A stretch of 64,000 nucleotides of DNA from Chaunax sp. Z400 (lineage: Eukaryota > Chordata > Actinopteri > Lophiiformes > Chaunacidae): positions 15,024,971-15,088,970 of the forward strand of contig CM075183.1 in assembly GCA_037577475.1 (NCBI GenBank), written 5' to 3'. The notes below the pieces were generated by a model that was given only the letters and a program-made list of their open reading frames with translations, ran no database searches and was not told where the DNA came from. Position numbers and translations under genes: made by a program. Positions 50,801 to 62,808 of this stretch are shown one piece after another. Each line of letters begins with the position of its first letter. The first letter of the stretch is position 1.

Positions 50801-52035
50801 TGAAAAGCTGATGCCAGCAGCTGATGGGCACAGTTTCGAGGAAAACAAGTCTAAAAAGTGGCACAAAAAAAAAGCAGAACTTATTTCAATTATTCTCTGC
50901 GAGATTAAAATGATGATCTGGAAAACAGGCTTCACACTGCATGGCTTTTGTTCTCTGGAGAACTGTGTTCATTCTGTTTTGTAGCGCGGCTGCTGGAATG
51001 GAAATCACAATCAGACCCTCTGTTCTTACTTGTTATCTGTTCTTTAGATGCAGAATTGAAAAGGAGTCCTTGAGCTGAGTTTTTTTGTATCTAATTTTTT
51101 ATTTTTTTTACAACTCTCGCCCCCGCACACATCTTTCACAGACACATCTCTTTTCACCGACGCGACTCACGTACACACAGTTTTGACATATGGGTTGAGA
51201 TGTTGTTTACCCTTCATGGTTGACGTGATTTCAGAGTGGAGGTGGTACCGGGGCTGTCCTTCCCTTGCGCATTGAATGTTTCAAAAGACAAAGGCTTGAA
51301 ACCTATGCAAGTGAATGCAGCACACACTCAATTATTCAGGCGTAGATGGAGTCGAGTGGTCAAGCGTGTGCTGGGCCTCTAATGTGAAGACGGAGACGAT
51401 TTTACCCTTGCTCTGTTTCATAACAAAGATGTCCTTCCCAAAAGGTATATAAAATAAGCCTTGGGCTGACAGCTAAAGCAAATAAGGAGTAGCTGACTGT
51501 ATCAGAGGCTGCTAGGAATGCATGTGATACCTTAACAACAGCAGTAATAGCAGGATTTGATGCAGTCAGCCAGCAGCACATTATAAAAAAAGTGTTAGTC
51601 ATAAGATTCTAAGCTTACCCAGTTACCATCTAACCAACTTTGTGCTGTACTGTAATGGCTCTCTGTTGCCCAGTAGAACTTTTATTTTGCCATTTGGAAG
51701 TGAGGGAGTCTCATCTTTCCCATGGCAGTGAATGAAACATCCATGAAGTAACAGTAAATAATGTAAACACAGAGAGGGAAGACGGAGTCCGAAGAGGAAA
51801 TGGAGCGTTAAAAGGTTGCACATTTGTCAGGAGCACCCTTGGGCTAAAAAGCCCATCCTCATCCCCACCTGCCCACCTTCGTGCACATGCTGTGCTCCTA
51901 AGGGAGCATGAATGGAAGTGCCCTGCACCATGTTTTAAACACAGCTAGGTATTGCACCTTGATTGTTAACAATTAATTACGAACATCTGTTTGTTGTTTT
52001 TAGTACTTGAATTAAATCCCAAAACAAACATTTTC

Positions 52036-52215
52036 AAATGAGTTTATTTTCCCCATTAAGATACAAGGTCTCTTCTTCCAGGGAGTCCTGGTCAAGATGG
52101 TAGTATAGTAACAAAGAGTAAAGAAATAAATACAAAACAGACAATTTATCATCATAAAGCACATACAATATAAATAAATTATACAAAGGAGGAAATAAAG
52201 GAAGGGAAAGAAACA
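52036..52215. mobile_element. short LINE-tail-like repeat, related to 36232
   Basis: ATACAAGGTCTCTTCTTCCA and GGGAGTCCTGGTCAAGATGG follow the same template (TCTC, then TCCAG/GAGA, then CCTGGxCAA) as the repeat at 36232. The rest is A-rich tail-like sequence. Confidence 0.45.
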
Positions 52216-53352
52216 TAGTTTAATTTGTGCACCTTTCAGAAAATCATCTTTTCAGTCTGCAGCTGCCAGTCCACAAAATGCAATGAAAAAAAAAAGATAT
52301 GAACTCACAAGTTTTGCCTTAATTACCTAATCCATCAAAATGCACATTAGTTTACTGTGAGATACATGGGTTGATGCAGTTATTATAGTTTTTGCAGTAT
52401 AATATTATTATGAGCTACTTGTATTTTATTCTAGAACAGTAAACGTGTCAATCATGTCTTTGTATTCAAAAGAATATTTCAATATATTACAAATGTATGT
52501 TTTTTATGTAATATAAAAGTGTGTCTTAGCAACAGACTCGAGTCTATTACCTCCAGATGTGATTGTATATTATAATAATGACATCACTAGAACATGTTTT
52601 AAATGGAAACTGAAAAAACTCTCAATTATATAATTGGACTCAGTAATGTCTAACAGCCCTGTAGTGATGAAAAGCATGACAGGCCAATGCACAGACTGTG
52701 GTCAGAGGAGAGGCTGTCAGTAGTGGAGTTTTTAATAAAGGTCATACTTGATGTTGCAGTGTAAAAATGTCATGGCAGATCTATTTGTTTATTATCTGTG
52801 TAATCAGTGTTCAGTGGCTAGTAAAACCGGCAATAAATATTTAACACCTTTCTTTAGCCCGCATGAAAAGTGAGGCAGTTGCCCGAATAGGTTTTGTCTT
52901 TTATGTTACTCTGGTCTCCCAAAAAAAGATTAAGTGACAATGAATTTGTAGCACAATGGTGGTTTATGAGGCATCACACACAGTTTACTTTGCCTTGTCC
53001 ACCTTTAAAGGGGAAAGAAAAGATATTTTAGTTTCCATCAAATAGCTTTACATGCAGTATATTATGTAAAGCAACCACATGGTCTTTAATAAGCGTTCTT
53101 ATACTTATAATCCACATGCTGAGACATTGCCCCATTCTGAGAATTGCTGTGTGTAGGTGATAATAATTCTTAGAACAGGTGCTGCACCATACGCCTTAAG
53201 GCCTGGCGAAGTGTATGATTAGTGGCACTCCCCCAAGATGCCTTGCTCCTCTGTATTAAAACCAAACTCTGCCTTTTATTCCCCCCAGGGTTTATTAAGT
53301 GGGCCAGTTGCCATAGCGACGCTTTGGCAGGATATTGCCAGGATAAGCTGTA

Positions 53353-53418
53353 ATGGGTCTCCAGACGCAGTTCACTCTGCTCCTGTGGAAGAACTTCACT
53401 CTCCGGAAGAGACAAAAG
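53353..53418 (+). CDS. ABCA1/4/7-clade transporter, coding exon 1
   Basis: ABCA proteins of this clade are full-length lipid transporters with two 6-TM halves and two nucleotide-binding domains. This exon encodes MGLQTQFTLLLWKNFTLRKR and QK (22 codons, 66 nt), then donor GTACAC. The LLLWKN-x-T-x-R-x-RQ cytoplasmic N-terminus is diagnostic, and LRKRQK is closest to ABCA4. The start is secure: an in-frame TAA lies nine bases upstream, and the ATG has G at -3 and +4. A pyrimidine tract ending CCCCCCAG at 53289 could be the acceptor joining an upstream 5'UTR exon. The 66-nt coding length equals human ABCA4 exon 1 as recalled. Confidence 0.9.
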
Positions 53419-53944
53419 GTACACGCTCACGAAAACACCTTCGGAAATCAACGTGTGGCTGCTGAGGCTGGTCATCGATGGAGGGAAATTGAGAATATGG
53501 TCACAGGGTTGTTATCAAGTGCAACTATGTTACTCATGGGAGGGACAGGCAAGTAGGAGGGATTTACAAGGAAAATTGTCTCCAATGGAACTAAGCTGCC
53601 TTTAACTCTCCTGCAGAAGAAGAAGAACAATCTTACCTTAATGCCAACCAATTTGAAGTGTCACCTTCGATTTTTGGAGAAATATCTCTAGTGCACGTTA
53701 TGTCAGATTGGCTGTATTTTAGTTCTAACAAACCCAGTCTTTGGCCTAATAGAATGAGATGGGGAATGACAAATGTTGAAGGTTTTTTTTGAAGGGCAAG
53801 TACGCTTTCAGGCTCCTCTTACAAACTGACTCACTGTCTTCAGCAATGTTAACCCAACACTTACTATACCATGCAATAAAAATTCATCAATTTTTACTAT
53901 TCAACCAAAATGCACCGAGTGACATTTCGTCTTTTTTTTTTTTT

Positions 53945-54449
53945 TTAAACCTTCTGTTGTGTTCTGGTCAAATCTGAACGATTTAAAAGTTTTCTCTCTC
54001 AACAAATGTAGTTAATTTCTGTTTTTCCACAAGGTTCCATGACTTTGTTCACACATGACATCTGAACAGACAAAATCCATTTTGAGAATTTGTATTAAAT
54101 TTTGGGTGTTTTATTGAACGTGTGGTGTTTCCACTCAAAAATGACCGGCTTTTGGCTTCCATGGCAACCCCCACGAGAACCTATCCCTAATAGAATCTTT
54201 ATCTCATAGGAACCACACCTTTTGGTAATTGTCAAAAACAACCACAACATTGTTTGAATGACATATACAACTTTCTCACAGCTCAGGTATAGAAAGCTTT
54301 TTTAGTCCTTGCTCACAGTTTATTCTGTGGCAGCATGATGGTCAAGTGATATGAGCTCAGGTCAATGAGGCCTACAGGCCATAAATAACATAAATATGGA
54401 AGCTCAAAACACCAAACTTGTTAACAAGACACAAACATAGGAGGGTTAA
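53945..54449. mobile_element. piggyBac-like MITE flanked by TTAA
   Basis: The element is bounded by TTAA at 53945-53948 and 54446-54449. Inside these, the left end reads ACCTTCTGTTGTGTTC and the reverse complement of the right end reads CCCTCCTATGTTTGTG, a degenerate terminal inverted repeat. TTAA duplication is the hallmark of piggyBac. The roughly 500-bp interior has no transposase frame. A partial copy in the opposite orientation lies at 18985-19221, showing that this is a repeat family. Confidence 0.6.
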
Positions 54450-56395
54450 ATGCATATAAACTATCCCTGCCTTCCTTTACCTCAAATACAATTTTAACTA
54501 AATTAATTTGAGAATTCTCCAGTTCAAAGTAGGTTTCATATCTGAATTATGTTAAAATCTTGATTTTTGTGCGCTAAACTAGAAGAGAGACAGAATTGTT
54601 CTTAGAAAATGCAAATACTTCAAGATATATAAAAAAATTCAGACAGTTTGATTAATTAAATGTAGATTTAAAACATTCATATTGCTGCTGCCTTCATAGA
54701 AATGTAAACATGTGCAAACAATTATTTAGAAAACTTTTCAAATAATGAGCCCTGCTGTTCCTTTGCTCAGACCAGCTTCCTTAACCACAGTCATTACGTT
54801 CTCATTTCCATAACAGACACAGCCCTACACATAATCAGCCAATGATATATGGTGGATATTATTGCCTCTGATGTCACCCACACTGGCCAAGGGGCCACAT
54901 GCTACAGGAAGATAACAGTTACACCATGTGTTTGAACCGCATGCCAAGGGTCAGACCAAGTTGTTACGGAATATAGTTAGACTTGTGAGTCATTTTGAGG
55001 CAGATCTAGCTGCTACAAAGAGCCACAGTGTGTTACATGATTAATATCCTTGCAGTGATGATCATCACAGCCACCCACTTGTTTTTGTGAGGGGGTTCAA
55101 GCGTCTGTTGCTAACATGGAACAAAAAACATATTCACCAAAAAAAAACAACAACAACAAAAAAGCTTTCATCAGTTCACACTTGCTTGGAATAACTCAAG
55201 AAAGCCATTTTGCTTTTATAACTTTGAATCTGGGAAACATCCCCCTATCGGGAAAATGATCAGGGTGGCATATGTTCTATTATAGGAAGAAATATGCACT
55301 AACTTTTCCCTAAATATGTAAGGGGATGCCGGTAATTTGTTTTTGTTTTTTTTCTTTTTTTTTGCATGAAATGTGGGATATTGTGCCAATGCCAACATGA
55401 AATATTGTTATTAGACAAAACCAGTGGGAGTTAGCAAGGACAATGGTGCTTCTGGAGGGCTTGTGGAGGTTAATGACCAATTATATGAATGCCTCACCAA
55501 GCATTTTAAGATTTTATAACAGGCATGAAACTGATTTTATGGTCCAGCATTTCACATAATTTCATAGGAGGAGATTATCTATCCACAAAGACACTGGTGT
55601 CCAATGGCAAACGCCTGGGGAGCCAGACACGGAGAAAGTCCCCATGATCTCTGTGTTCCCTTTCCATGCCTTTTCTTTGGAATACATTATGATAATTCAC
55701 CCTCTCAGCAGAACTACATCTTCTCTGACACACACAGACTGGAGGGAATTAAAGGACAGAATTAGAAATCCTATCAAGTTTCTTTGAAATATATGCACTG
55801 TGACTATTCTGCGATTTCCTCATCTGTAATTCATTGACAAAATTACAGAAGTGAAAATTCACTTAATGCCTATATATACACCAGGCTGAACTAAATTTCA
55901 ACACCCTCCCCTCATCCCCTATTCATAAGGCTCTCATGGTGCTGTGATATAACAAGGAATATGCTGTATTTTTTCTTACCTCTGCCTGCCCTCCTGTTTA
56001 ATTATGAGGGCTACAACATCAGTCTAGTCTTCTTTTATTATTTGTGCTTATGTCTGTCATCAGATAGTGTTCCTAAATATGTTACCAAGGCAGAAGCAAG
56101 GAATCGGCCTGACTGGAGCTTTCCAGCAAGCTCCTCTAAGCAAATTACTCCCCCGGAGATATCGGGAGGGATGAGTGTGCAGGCTGACCAGGGCGGCTGA
56201 GGTTAGAAGAGAGATTGGTGGATGTGTGCAGGACTCAGTGGGTGGAGTTTTTGAGTGACAAGTTGCCAAGGGATGCATTAAAGCCTAGACGGCGGAGGGT
56301 GTTGGACTGAGGAGTCTGCTGATGCACATTACTCCCTGTTGAAAAACCCTTCACAAAGTCTGCTCTTGCACAAATGTTACTTGAATGTCACCTTG

Positions 56396-56515
56396 ACTCT
56401 GATATTAATTTCATTAACAAAAACGATGATGAAAAATGCTTGTCAACAACCTTTTTTTTTTCCACGACTAAGACGAGACGATGACGAGACGACACCGACG
56501 CCATTAAATACCAGC
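56396..56515. repeat. fragment of the fish GACTAAGACGAGACGA repeat
   Basis: The fragment contains ATTAACAAAAACGATGATGA, a T run and CACGACTAAGACGAGACGAT, followed by GACGAGACGACACCGACGCC. The GACGAGA-type words following TTAACAAAAACGA are characteristic of a common teleost dispersed repeat. Boundaries are approximate. Confidence 0.45.
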
Positions 56516-56942
56516 TGTTACTAAATCAACAGGCAATACTGTTGCCATCTCAAACTTGGCTCGGAGCCGGGCGTGAATCTGTAATGTCCTAAGGCGGTTC
56601 AGATGTCAATGTAAAACATTCAAACTTGGTACTTTGTCTCTAGACTAGCCCTCAAGGCTAAAGGATGGGAGAAAAAAAATGAGAAAGCGCCCAGTGAACA
56701 AGTGAAGCCTCGAGGTCAACCATTTGTGCAGGTATTGAAGGGTCACCAAAGTTGTGCTGGAAAAAAAAGGAGCCGTTGGTGCTCTTCATTCAGAGGAGGA
56801 TTAAATGTGGTGAGGAGATGATAAGGCGCTTGTGATAGCTTTGGCTTGGGGTGTCACAAGCAGAGGTCGCTCCTCAATCCTGTAAGTGCTTTGGGTAAAA
56901 GCAAGAATTGCAGCCAAAGCATGCGGACTATGCCGTGTGCAG

Positions 56943-56943
<1 letters not shown>

Positions 56944-57014
<71 letters not shown>
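56944..57014. repeat. (CA)n microsatellite
   Basis: Uninterrupted CA array of about 71 bp, 219 bp upstream of ABCA exon 2. It generates artificial HTHT/CVCV frames. CA repeats near exons can act as hnRNP L binding sites affecting splicing; that is inference here. Confidence 0.97.
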
Positions 57015-57017
<3 letters not shown>

Positions 57018-57233
57018 TACATGAGGCCACATGAGGTCTTTGTAGTCATTTGTTCACCGTATCGCAGCTGTTTGTGTTTGCTTTTTAATTAATGGTCCAC
57101 ACATCTTTATATCCACCTCATATGTCTCATTGATAAATGATTTTAAAGAATGAATCCTGTGAGCCATGATATTTTCAGAGGATGTTTTTCATGATTATAT
57201 AATGAAAATAACACAACTATGTGCTTTGTGCAG

Positions 57234-57327
57234 GTGCGGCTGTTGGTAGAAGTGGTGTGGCCTCTGTTTCTATTCTTCATACTGGTGTTGGTGCGCTCCA
57301 CCACGAAACCATTCTACAAAAGCCAAT
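57234..57327 (+). CDS. ABCA1/4/7-clade transporter, coding exon 2 (TM1)
   Basis: The exon is 94 nt, with acceptor TGTGCAG and donor GTAAGT. It encodes residues 23-53, VRLLVEVVWPLFLFFILVLV then RSTTKPFYKSQ, plus the first base of Cys54. This is the first membrane-spanning segment with the conserved E-x-x-WPLFLF motif. Human ABCA4 exon 2 is also 94 nt with the same phase. The FFILV-VR part is most like ABCA7 or fish ABCA1, while the residues after TM1 match none of them closely. Confidence 0.92.
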
Positions 57328-57645
57328 GTAAGTACTGTACAAGCCCAGTTATAATGTTTAACTCCATTTCAATGTGCAATAGTTGCACGTAGGGTTTTAT
57401 ATGAGTTCCATGAGTCCAGAAGTGTCTCGCTGTATAACTTTTAGTGCTGTTGCTTTACTGGAGGTGTTTGATTGTAATAATGCAGGAAAAGTCTTGTTTA
57501 AAATGATGATATTTTACTTTAATTCTACGTTTTTTTTCAATTGCTGTTCTTTTCACGAATTGTTTTTGTATACACCCAAAAATCAATGTGTTAGCTATAC
57601 AGCTGAGCAGACGAATACATAACGTTTTCACCTCTATTCCTTTAG

Positions 57646-57787
57646 GCCACTACCCAAATAAAGCCATGCCATCAGCCGGCATGCTGCCCTGGCTTCAAGG
57701 TATGATCTGTAACGTCGACAATCCCTGTTTGAACTATCCTACGCCGGGGGAGACACCAGGCCAAGTCAACAACTTCAACAACTCCAT
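57646..57787 (+). CDS. ABCA1/4/7-clade transporter, coding exon 3 (start of extracytoplasmic domain 1)
   Basis: The exon is 142 nt, the same as human ABCA4 exon 3, with acceptor TTTAG and donor GTACGC. It encodes CHYPNKAMPSAGMLPWLQGM, then ICNVDNPCLNYPTPG, ETPGQVNNFNNS and two bases of the next Ile. This is the most conserved block of the clade. Cys54, Cys75 and Cys81 and the N-linked sequon at 98-100 fall at the same numbers as in human ABCA4. Identity is nearly equal to ABCA4 and ABCA1 (about 36 and 35 of 47 by eye). The open frame that reads past the donor is intronic. Confidence 0.95.
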
Positions 57788-57916
57788 GTACGCACTGGGA
57801 CGCTTCCTTTTCTGACGAGACAACATACATTAGGATGAAACAGAATGCTTTGGTTATGAGTTCGGAATAAATATATATATCTATTGAAGATCTCCTTTGT
57901 ATTTTTGGCAAACTAG

Positions 57917-58044
57917 AATTGCTGGGATGCTGATAGAGTTCCAAACCCTCCTGGTGAACCGATCTATTCTCAACAAGGCACAGCTGCTGGCAAATGACAT
58001 CAACCAGTTGTCTGCTGTCCTGTCACAGTCTAACCCTGGAAACG
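57917..58044 (+). CDS. ABCA1/4/7-clade transporter, coding exon 4
   Basis: The exon is 128 nt, with acceptor AAACTAG at 57916 and donor GTAAGA. Joining two bases of exon 3 (AT) to A gives Ile, then IAGMLIEFQTLLVNRSILNK, AQLLANDINQLSAVLSQSNP and GN. It starts and ends in the phases of human exon 4 (140 nt) and is four residues shorter. NRS is a potential glycosylation site, consistent with a luminal or extracellular position. Family identity is weak here, as usual for this part of the domain; the assignment rests on phase, order and helical pattern (compare LFSDARRLL in ABCA1). Confidence 0.85.
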
Positions 58045-60089
58045 GTAAGAGAGTCTTGATGCACGGACCTTAAAACAACATGTCATGACAGGATCTTGTT
58101 ATTTAACAATATCACACACATTTGGCTTTGTGGTCACAGTGTAGATTGGTCTTTCCTGGTGCAAAAGTAGTAATGGTTGCAAAAATAATATGTTTAGAAG
58201 ATACTCACCCTCTGCAGCAATCACTCTGCCATGTCTTTATTATATTCTCTCCATCAATGAAAGTATCCCCTTCATGTCGATGACAAGTTGGAGGATTTGT
58301 TACTCCCCTTTATCCCTCAAAACCATTGCTGTGATTATTTATGATGCAATTTGCCATACAGACTGACAGATCGTTTGTCTTGATAAGTTGCTGCTTTGCA
58401 TTTGGCTCATTTAGCCTGATGATATTCAGATTTTCATACGGTACCTAATTTGCAAAAAACAAAGGGGGTTGGGGGGGCCTTGCTGTTCTACCAACAGATC
58501 GTGCGCCATTTGCATTTTGGGGTCGCTGGCTTGTAATATACAAGATTAAATCCAATCAAAGATCTAACCCTGGCTGTAATTAATGACATTCTCTGTCTGA
58601 CGCGAGAGCACAAAAGGTCATTAGCAAGAATGGGAATTGGAGTACTCTCAAAAGGCGAGGATGGCAAAGGCGATTGTGTTGTCCTTTTTGTGGTTGTCAC
58701 CAGGGGTTGATTAAAAGACTCAGGTGGTCACTTCAATCACGAAGGCAATGGTGTTCACGAGGAGCCCAGAGCATGTTCTACTCGCCCATAATCTAACCCT
58801 GTCCATCTCTGCTGCAGTCCTGAGGGGCATGATAATTTGTGTTTAGTTGGAATTAGGAAGTGTTGTATAGAGTGTAAACAGCACATTGAGCAGTATAATC
58901 AATTCCAGACAAAACTGAATTTTTCCCTTTTTTTTTTGCCCAAACGTTGGTCTCAGTTGAACCTTGAATAATTCAGTGCGAGTCACTTTCTCACCCATCC
59001 TGATAAGTGACTGACTTGCATGTATTACATGTGCAGAAAGGTTGATCTAAGAAGATTATATAACCCCTTCATAATCTCAACAGCACATGTGTGGGTCCCA
59101 GAGAGAGGGAAACACGTGACACACTGTAAAAATAAAAAGGTTGAGAAAACCCAAAATTTCATGGCAGCCTACAGCACTAGATGTGGAGTTTTGAGGCCAA
59201 CTCAAACTCCTATATGTTTTGAAGAAAATTGCCTCTGTGACGCCTCGGGAGGTAGTAACAGCGCCAAATGCCTGTCTGAAAGTGGCTGTAGAAAGAAAAA
59301 CAACCACTCACAACCACAACCAGAGGCAAGTTAGATTCATCAATTCACCCGTACTTCATGTTCTTCCTACTGTGGGAGGAAGCTGGAAAATGTGGATCTG
59401 AACCCAGGACCTTCTTCTTGTGAGGCAACAGCGTTACCCACTGTTCCACCGTGCCTCCGAGGAATTTCAATCCTAAATTCAACCAAAATACTCACCGTCG
59501 CTAGAAGGAGAATAGGAGAGACGAGCACCTCGTTTATTGAAACGCACAGGCCACAATAAACTATTAAACCATTTGGAGGCACGTGGGCGCCGATTAGTTT
59601 TCATGTAGAGCAGCCTATATGGCACTGCATCACATTTCCTCACCAGACAGGCATCTGAGAGGGCACCTTATAATGTTTTCTATACTTGAAGGGCACCATT
59701 TAGGGGTTGTCATCGCATTTTAATCACTTAATCGTGTTATATCCATCACCGAGGCATCCAAGAGTCCCTTAAGGTCCACCAGTGGACACAAGTCTCACTC
59801 ATGTTTCTGCATATTTGTGAACACTAGGGTGAGAATTAGATGCAGGAGAACGAGAAAGGAAAGGAGGCAGAGAGGCTGCAAGGTTGGCTGCAATGGAGCT
59901 AAAGCTAAGAAGCTGAAGCTAAGATAAAAATGTACCTTCAGCTTATTCATGCCTGACCAATTAGCACACATGGAAACATAAACTACATTGCCACACGTTG
60001 CATTTCATATTGCATTGCCCTGTTTTTGCTTTGTGTCAATTTGTTGCTGTTGTGCAAAAGCAGTTCTCTTTATTCCCTGTATGTTGAAG
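58045..60089 (+). other. ABCA intron 4
   Basis: This 2.0-kb intron holds a truncated dispersed repeat (59368-59462) and a CACTGTAAAAATAAAA element end near 59123. A segment at 59235-59290 resembles 27528-27570 (GAGGTAGTAACAG, GCCAAATG). No other exon is seen. Confidence 0.75.
59368..59462. repeat. truncated copy of a dispersed fish repeat
   Basis: ACTGTGGGAGGAAGCTGGA is followed directly by GAACCCAGGACCTTCTTCTT and GTGAGGCAACAGCGTTACCC, ending in a CCACCGTGCC-like sequence. Full-length fish copies carry about 80 bp more between the first two parts, so this copy has an internal deletion. It is not a tRNA. Confidence 0.6.
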
Positions 60090-60217
60090 CTCAAGCCATT
60101 GTCCTAAGGCGTATTCTAAGAGACGACGAGACCTTCTCCACTCATCTGGAGGAGAATTTGTCAGTTCCAGCGACAGTGGTGGAAAGCCTTATGAATGCTG
60201 AGATTAAACTCAATTCA
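60090..60217 (+). CDS. ABCA1/4/7-clade transporter, coding exon 5
   Basis: The exon is 128 nt, identical in length to human ABCA4 exon 5, with acceptor TTGAAG and donor GTGAGT. After completing the split codon (G+CT) it reads QAIVLRRILRDDETFSTHLE, then ENLSVPATVVESLMNAEIKL and NS, ending in phase 0. The pattern L-x-D-x-ETFS...NLS-x-P...V is closest to ABCA1 (VDNETFSGFLYHNLSLP) rather than ABCA4 (KDEETLTLFL), which contributes to the uncertain orthology. Confidence 0.92.
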
Positions 60218-60678
60218 GTGAGTATCATTTCATTACTCTGCCTGCATGATAAAAAGAAAACGGGAAAAGATAGTCTGCAATGAGGATCCTTTGAAAAAGA
60301 ATGTTTACACCTCCCTCATACATGAAGGAATTTTAATGTTATCAAAATGTTCAGAATACTAAGAGTGGCAAGTATGTTATGCATGAACATTTACGAATAA
60401 AATGTTATGGCCAAAGACTTCCTCGGGGACTTCTTGTCTTTGCAGTCATTATCAAAGGAAACTCTTATATTTACTTGACAGAAAAAAGTTCTTGTCTTGT
60501 CTACTCCCTAATTGATACTCTGGTATGTACCAAGTATTCTGAGATGAGCTCCAAGAACATAATTATATTTCGCTGACATTGACGAGGACGCTTAAAAACA
60601 ATGTGCACTGATTAAAAGATCCCTACTGTGCAAGAGGAATTCTAAATGTTGCAGTGAACTCCGGTATTTATTTTTCAG

Positions 60679-60864
60679 ATGATTGGCATCCCGAGTTCAG
60701 GCAACCTGTGCGAGGGGCCAGATTTGGATCAGTATGTCCAATTTAGCAGCCCGGCTGAAAAGGAGGCCTTTCAAAATGTCAGCTGCTCCCTCCCTCCTCA
60801 GCAGCTGATTAACACCCAGCAAGTACTCATGCAAAACCTGGATGCGAGGAAAGTGCTGTCCGAG
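60679..60864 (+). CDS. ABCA1/4/7-clade transporter, coding exon 6
   Basis: The exon is 186 nt, 62 codons, phase 0 at both ends, with acceptor TTTTCAG at 60678 and donor GTGAGC at 60865. It encodes MIGIPSSGNLCEGPDLDQYV, then QFSSPAEKEAFQNVSCSLPP, QQLINTQQVLMQNLDARKVL and SE. The position of LC, the C-x-LP-x-x-x-L motif and the following helix match ABCA1 exon 6 (LTSLCNG..., ELCGLPREKL). NVS is a glycosylation sequon. It is 12 nt shorter than the human ABCA4 exon 6 (198 nt). Confidence 0.92.
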
Positions 60865-62603
60865 GTGAGCTTTTCTACACGCGACAAACAAATCTCACAA
60901 CATGACTAAGTTGAGTTTGATGAGACTTGCAGGAAGTTTGAATTGTAACACAATTTGGCTAATATTGACGCTAACTGACCTGGCACTTCAGTAATAACAC
61001 AAGCCCGAATTTCTTCATTTGAAAAGCCATCATCTCTGCTCGGCAAGGTCACCCACATCCAGGAGTATTACAGATTTCAACATATCGGCTACGAAAAGTA
61101 AATTGGTGACGATAAGCCACCGATTTAGGATTAACGTGGAGGATGCATTAGTCAAATTGGATATACCTCAGCTGTCGTGTGTATTTTTCGCTTTCGCCTT
61201 TTTTTTTTAAAAGTAATTTTTTAATAGATATTTCACCCATTTAATTACACTACTGACATATCAGCCTGAACAACATTTTAAATTTCACTTGAGATTTGAA
61301 ACAGTCAAAATTTTGTGGTTATTACATAACACATCTGACACAAATTTTCTAAACCCCTTACTGATATTTTTTATTTTATTTTATTTTGACTCCTGAGTGG
61401 GCCTTTTGGGGCAGGGTGATCGGGACCAATGTGGTTCTGCTGAGCAAACTTTATGCCTAAGCGTAAAGAATAAATGCCAAGGTAGCAGAATGACAATTTT
61501 TCCTTCTGGGTTTTCTTCTTTCTGACATTTTCTTTGTGGGAGTTATGATAAATATTCACTGTGCTGAGAGATAAATAAGATAAAGCAAACATGGTTGCAC
61601 AAGGTAATTTTCAGCATGATCCTTCCATCAATTACATACCCTTCTAACTATACTTATTGCATGGTTTTTAGCATTGAATTAAAATAAACGTTTTTCTGTG
61701 CCAACAAATCGAGTAACCAATTTTAAATTTAAATGTTATGCTTGTCTGGACCCGAGGGAGATATAACTCAGGCAAAACTAGCTGATGAATTCACTTTAAG
61801 GCCAAACCTAACAGCAACACCTCAGCACTTATTTTGTATTACTGTACCATCATTTTAATTTATTTCCATTCCTTCCATTTTGAGTGAGACATCATTTTCT
61901 GACCCCCAGTGTCCGAGCTATTAAAACCGGCATTGTTATGCACATCTCTGTGACTTTAAGTGATTTCACTAGAATGCATGCAGTCAGGTGGGAATTATTC
62001 ATTAGAACCAATGTTTTCTTGAGTTCTCTTAAATCTCTGAGTTCCCTTTGGGATGATGAAAGCCGACACTTTTCTTTGAGTTTATCTTTGAGAGAAAATA
62101 TATGGGACAGCAAATCCAATAAATAAGTGATAAGGCAGGAAACTCGTAGCAGAGAGCATTTGAACAATTTAAGCCCACAGGCACTTTCAGAGACAGAAAA
62201 AAATGAAAGGCCAGACAAGATATGGAGCAGAAGCTCTTAAGCGCTGCAAGCAAATGGATGGAAAAGAACATCAAGTCTTCACACTTAACGCTTGACATTG
62301 CTGAATGATTGTGACAACAATGACATAAAGAAAAGGACAAGTGAGTAAGTCAGGGTTTATTACTCCGTTAGATTTAGACGCTGGTCCCACAAGTTTGTGT
62401 CTGGGAATTGTTTCAAGTCAGAATACACAAGGAAGAAGGTCAATAAAAAGTAACTGAACATATGTGGCACTCAAAAAAGTCCATTCAAAAGTCTCTTGTA
62501 GTTAATTATTTCAACAAATCTTAACTTTATGTGCTAATAAAGTTAAGCTAAGTTGTGCCCATACATTTACGTAATCTAAAACAATGTTCATATCCTCTTT
62601 TAG
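60865..62603 (+). other. ABCA intron 6
   Basis: This is a 1.7-kb AT-rich intron. Several 60-100 codon frames occur on both strands (61019-61210, 61884-62126, 61892-62340), but none resembles a protein family and none is flanked by convincing splice signals in phase. Confidence 0.75.
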
Positions 62604-62690
62604 CTACCTTCAGCTTTGGATCTGAATGCTACAGACTCGGCGACATTAATGTGGAAAATCAATCAAAATGCATTACCAGTGGTTGCGGAG
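62604..62690 (+). CDS. ABCA1/4/7-clade transporter, coding exon 7
   Basis: The exon is 87 nt (human ABCA4 exon 7 is 90 nt), phase 0 at both ends, with acceptor CTTTTAG and donor GTTAGT. It encodes LPSALDLNATDSATLMWKIN then QNALPVVAE, aligning with ABCA1 TLNSTSPFPS...LLHSLGTLAQ. NAT is a sequon at nearly the same place as ABCA1's NST. The exon is too short to stand on its own; splice signals, phase and order support it. Confidence 0.8.
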
Positions 62691-62808
62691 GTTAGTGTGA
62701 CGACTGCATCATGCACACTGGAATCCATATTCGTATTTACAATTACACCTATTTTTTAAATTTGTTTTAATATATTTTCAAAAATCCCTGACTTTTCTTG
62801 CATTTTAG

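Larger units (their letters stand above)
44893..53280. other. intergenic region upstream of the ABCA gene
   Basis: No gene is recognised. It contains an AT dinucleotide island (46258-46325), a T run (46449-46468), a (GA)n array, a homeodomain-type palindrome and a LINE-tail-like repeat (listed separately). No clear core promoter for the ABCA gene can be pointed to: there is no CpG-rich island or strong TATA box close to its first coding exon, and a 5' non-coding exon may lie further upstream. Confidence 0.5.
53419..57233 (+). other. ABCA intron 1
   Basis: This 3.8-kb intron contains a piggyBac-like MITE (53945-54449), a dispersed-repeat fragment (56396-56515) and a (CA)n array ending 219 bp before exon 2. 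I see nothing else coding in it. Confidence 0.8.

Noticed and set aside
57588..57815. Single-frame reading through ABCA exon 3 into YALGRFLF and a stop
   Set aside because: The GT donor at 57788 interrupts codon 101 at the phase used in human ABCA4, and exon 4 at 57917 continues the domain; the tail is intron.
59395..59462. tRNA- or SINE-head-like sequence (GAACCCAGGACC)
   Set aside because: There is no cloverleaf or complete A/B box spacing; it matches the end of a common fish dispersed repeat with an internal deletion.
61019..61210. Open frame in ABCA intron 6 considered as an extra exon
   Set aside because: No acceptor or donor fits phase 0/0 between exons 6 and 7, and the known family exon order is already complete.
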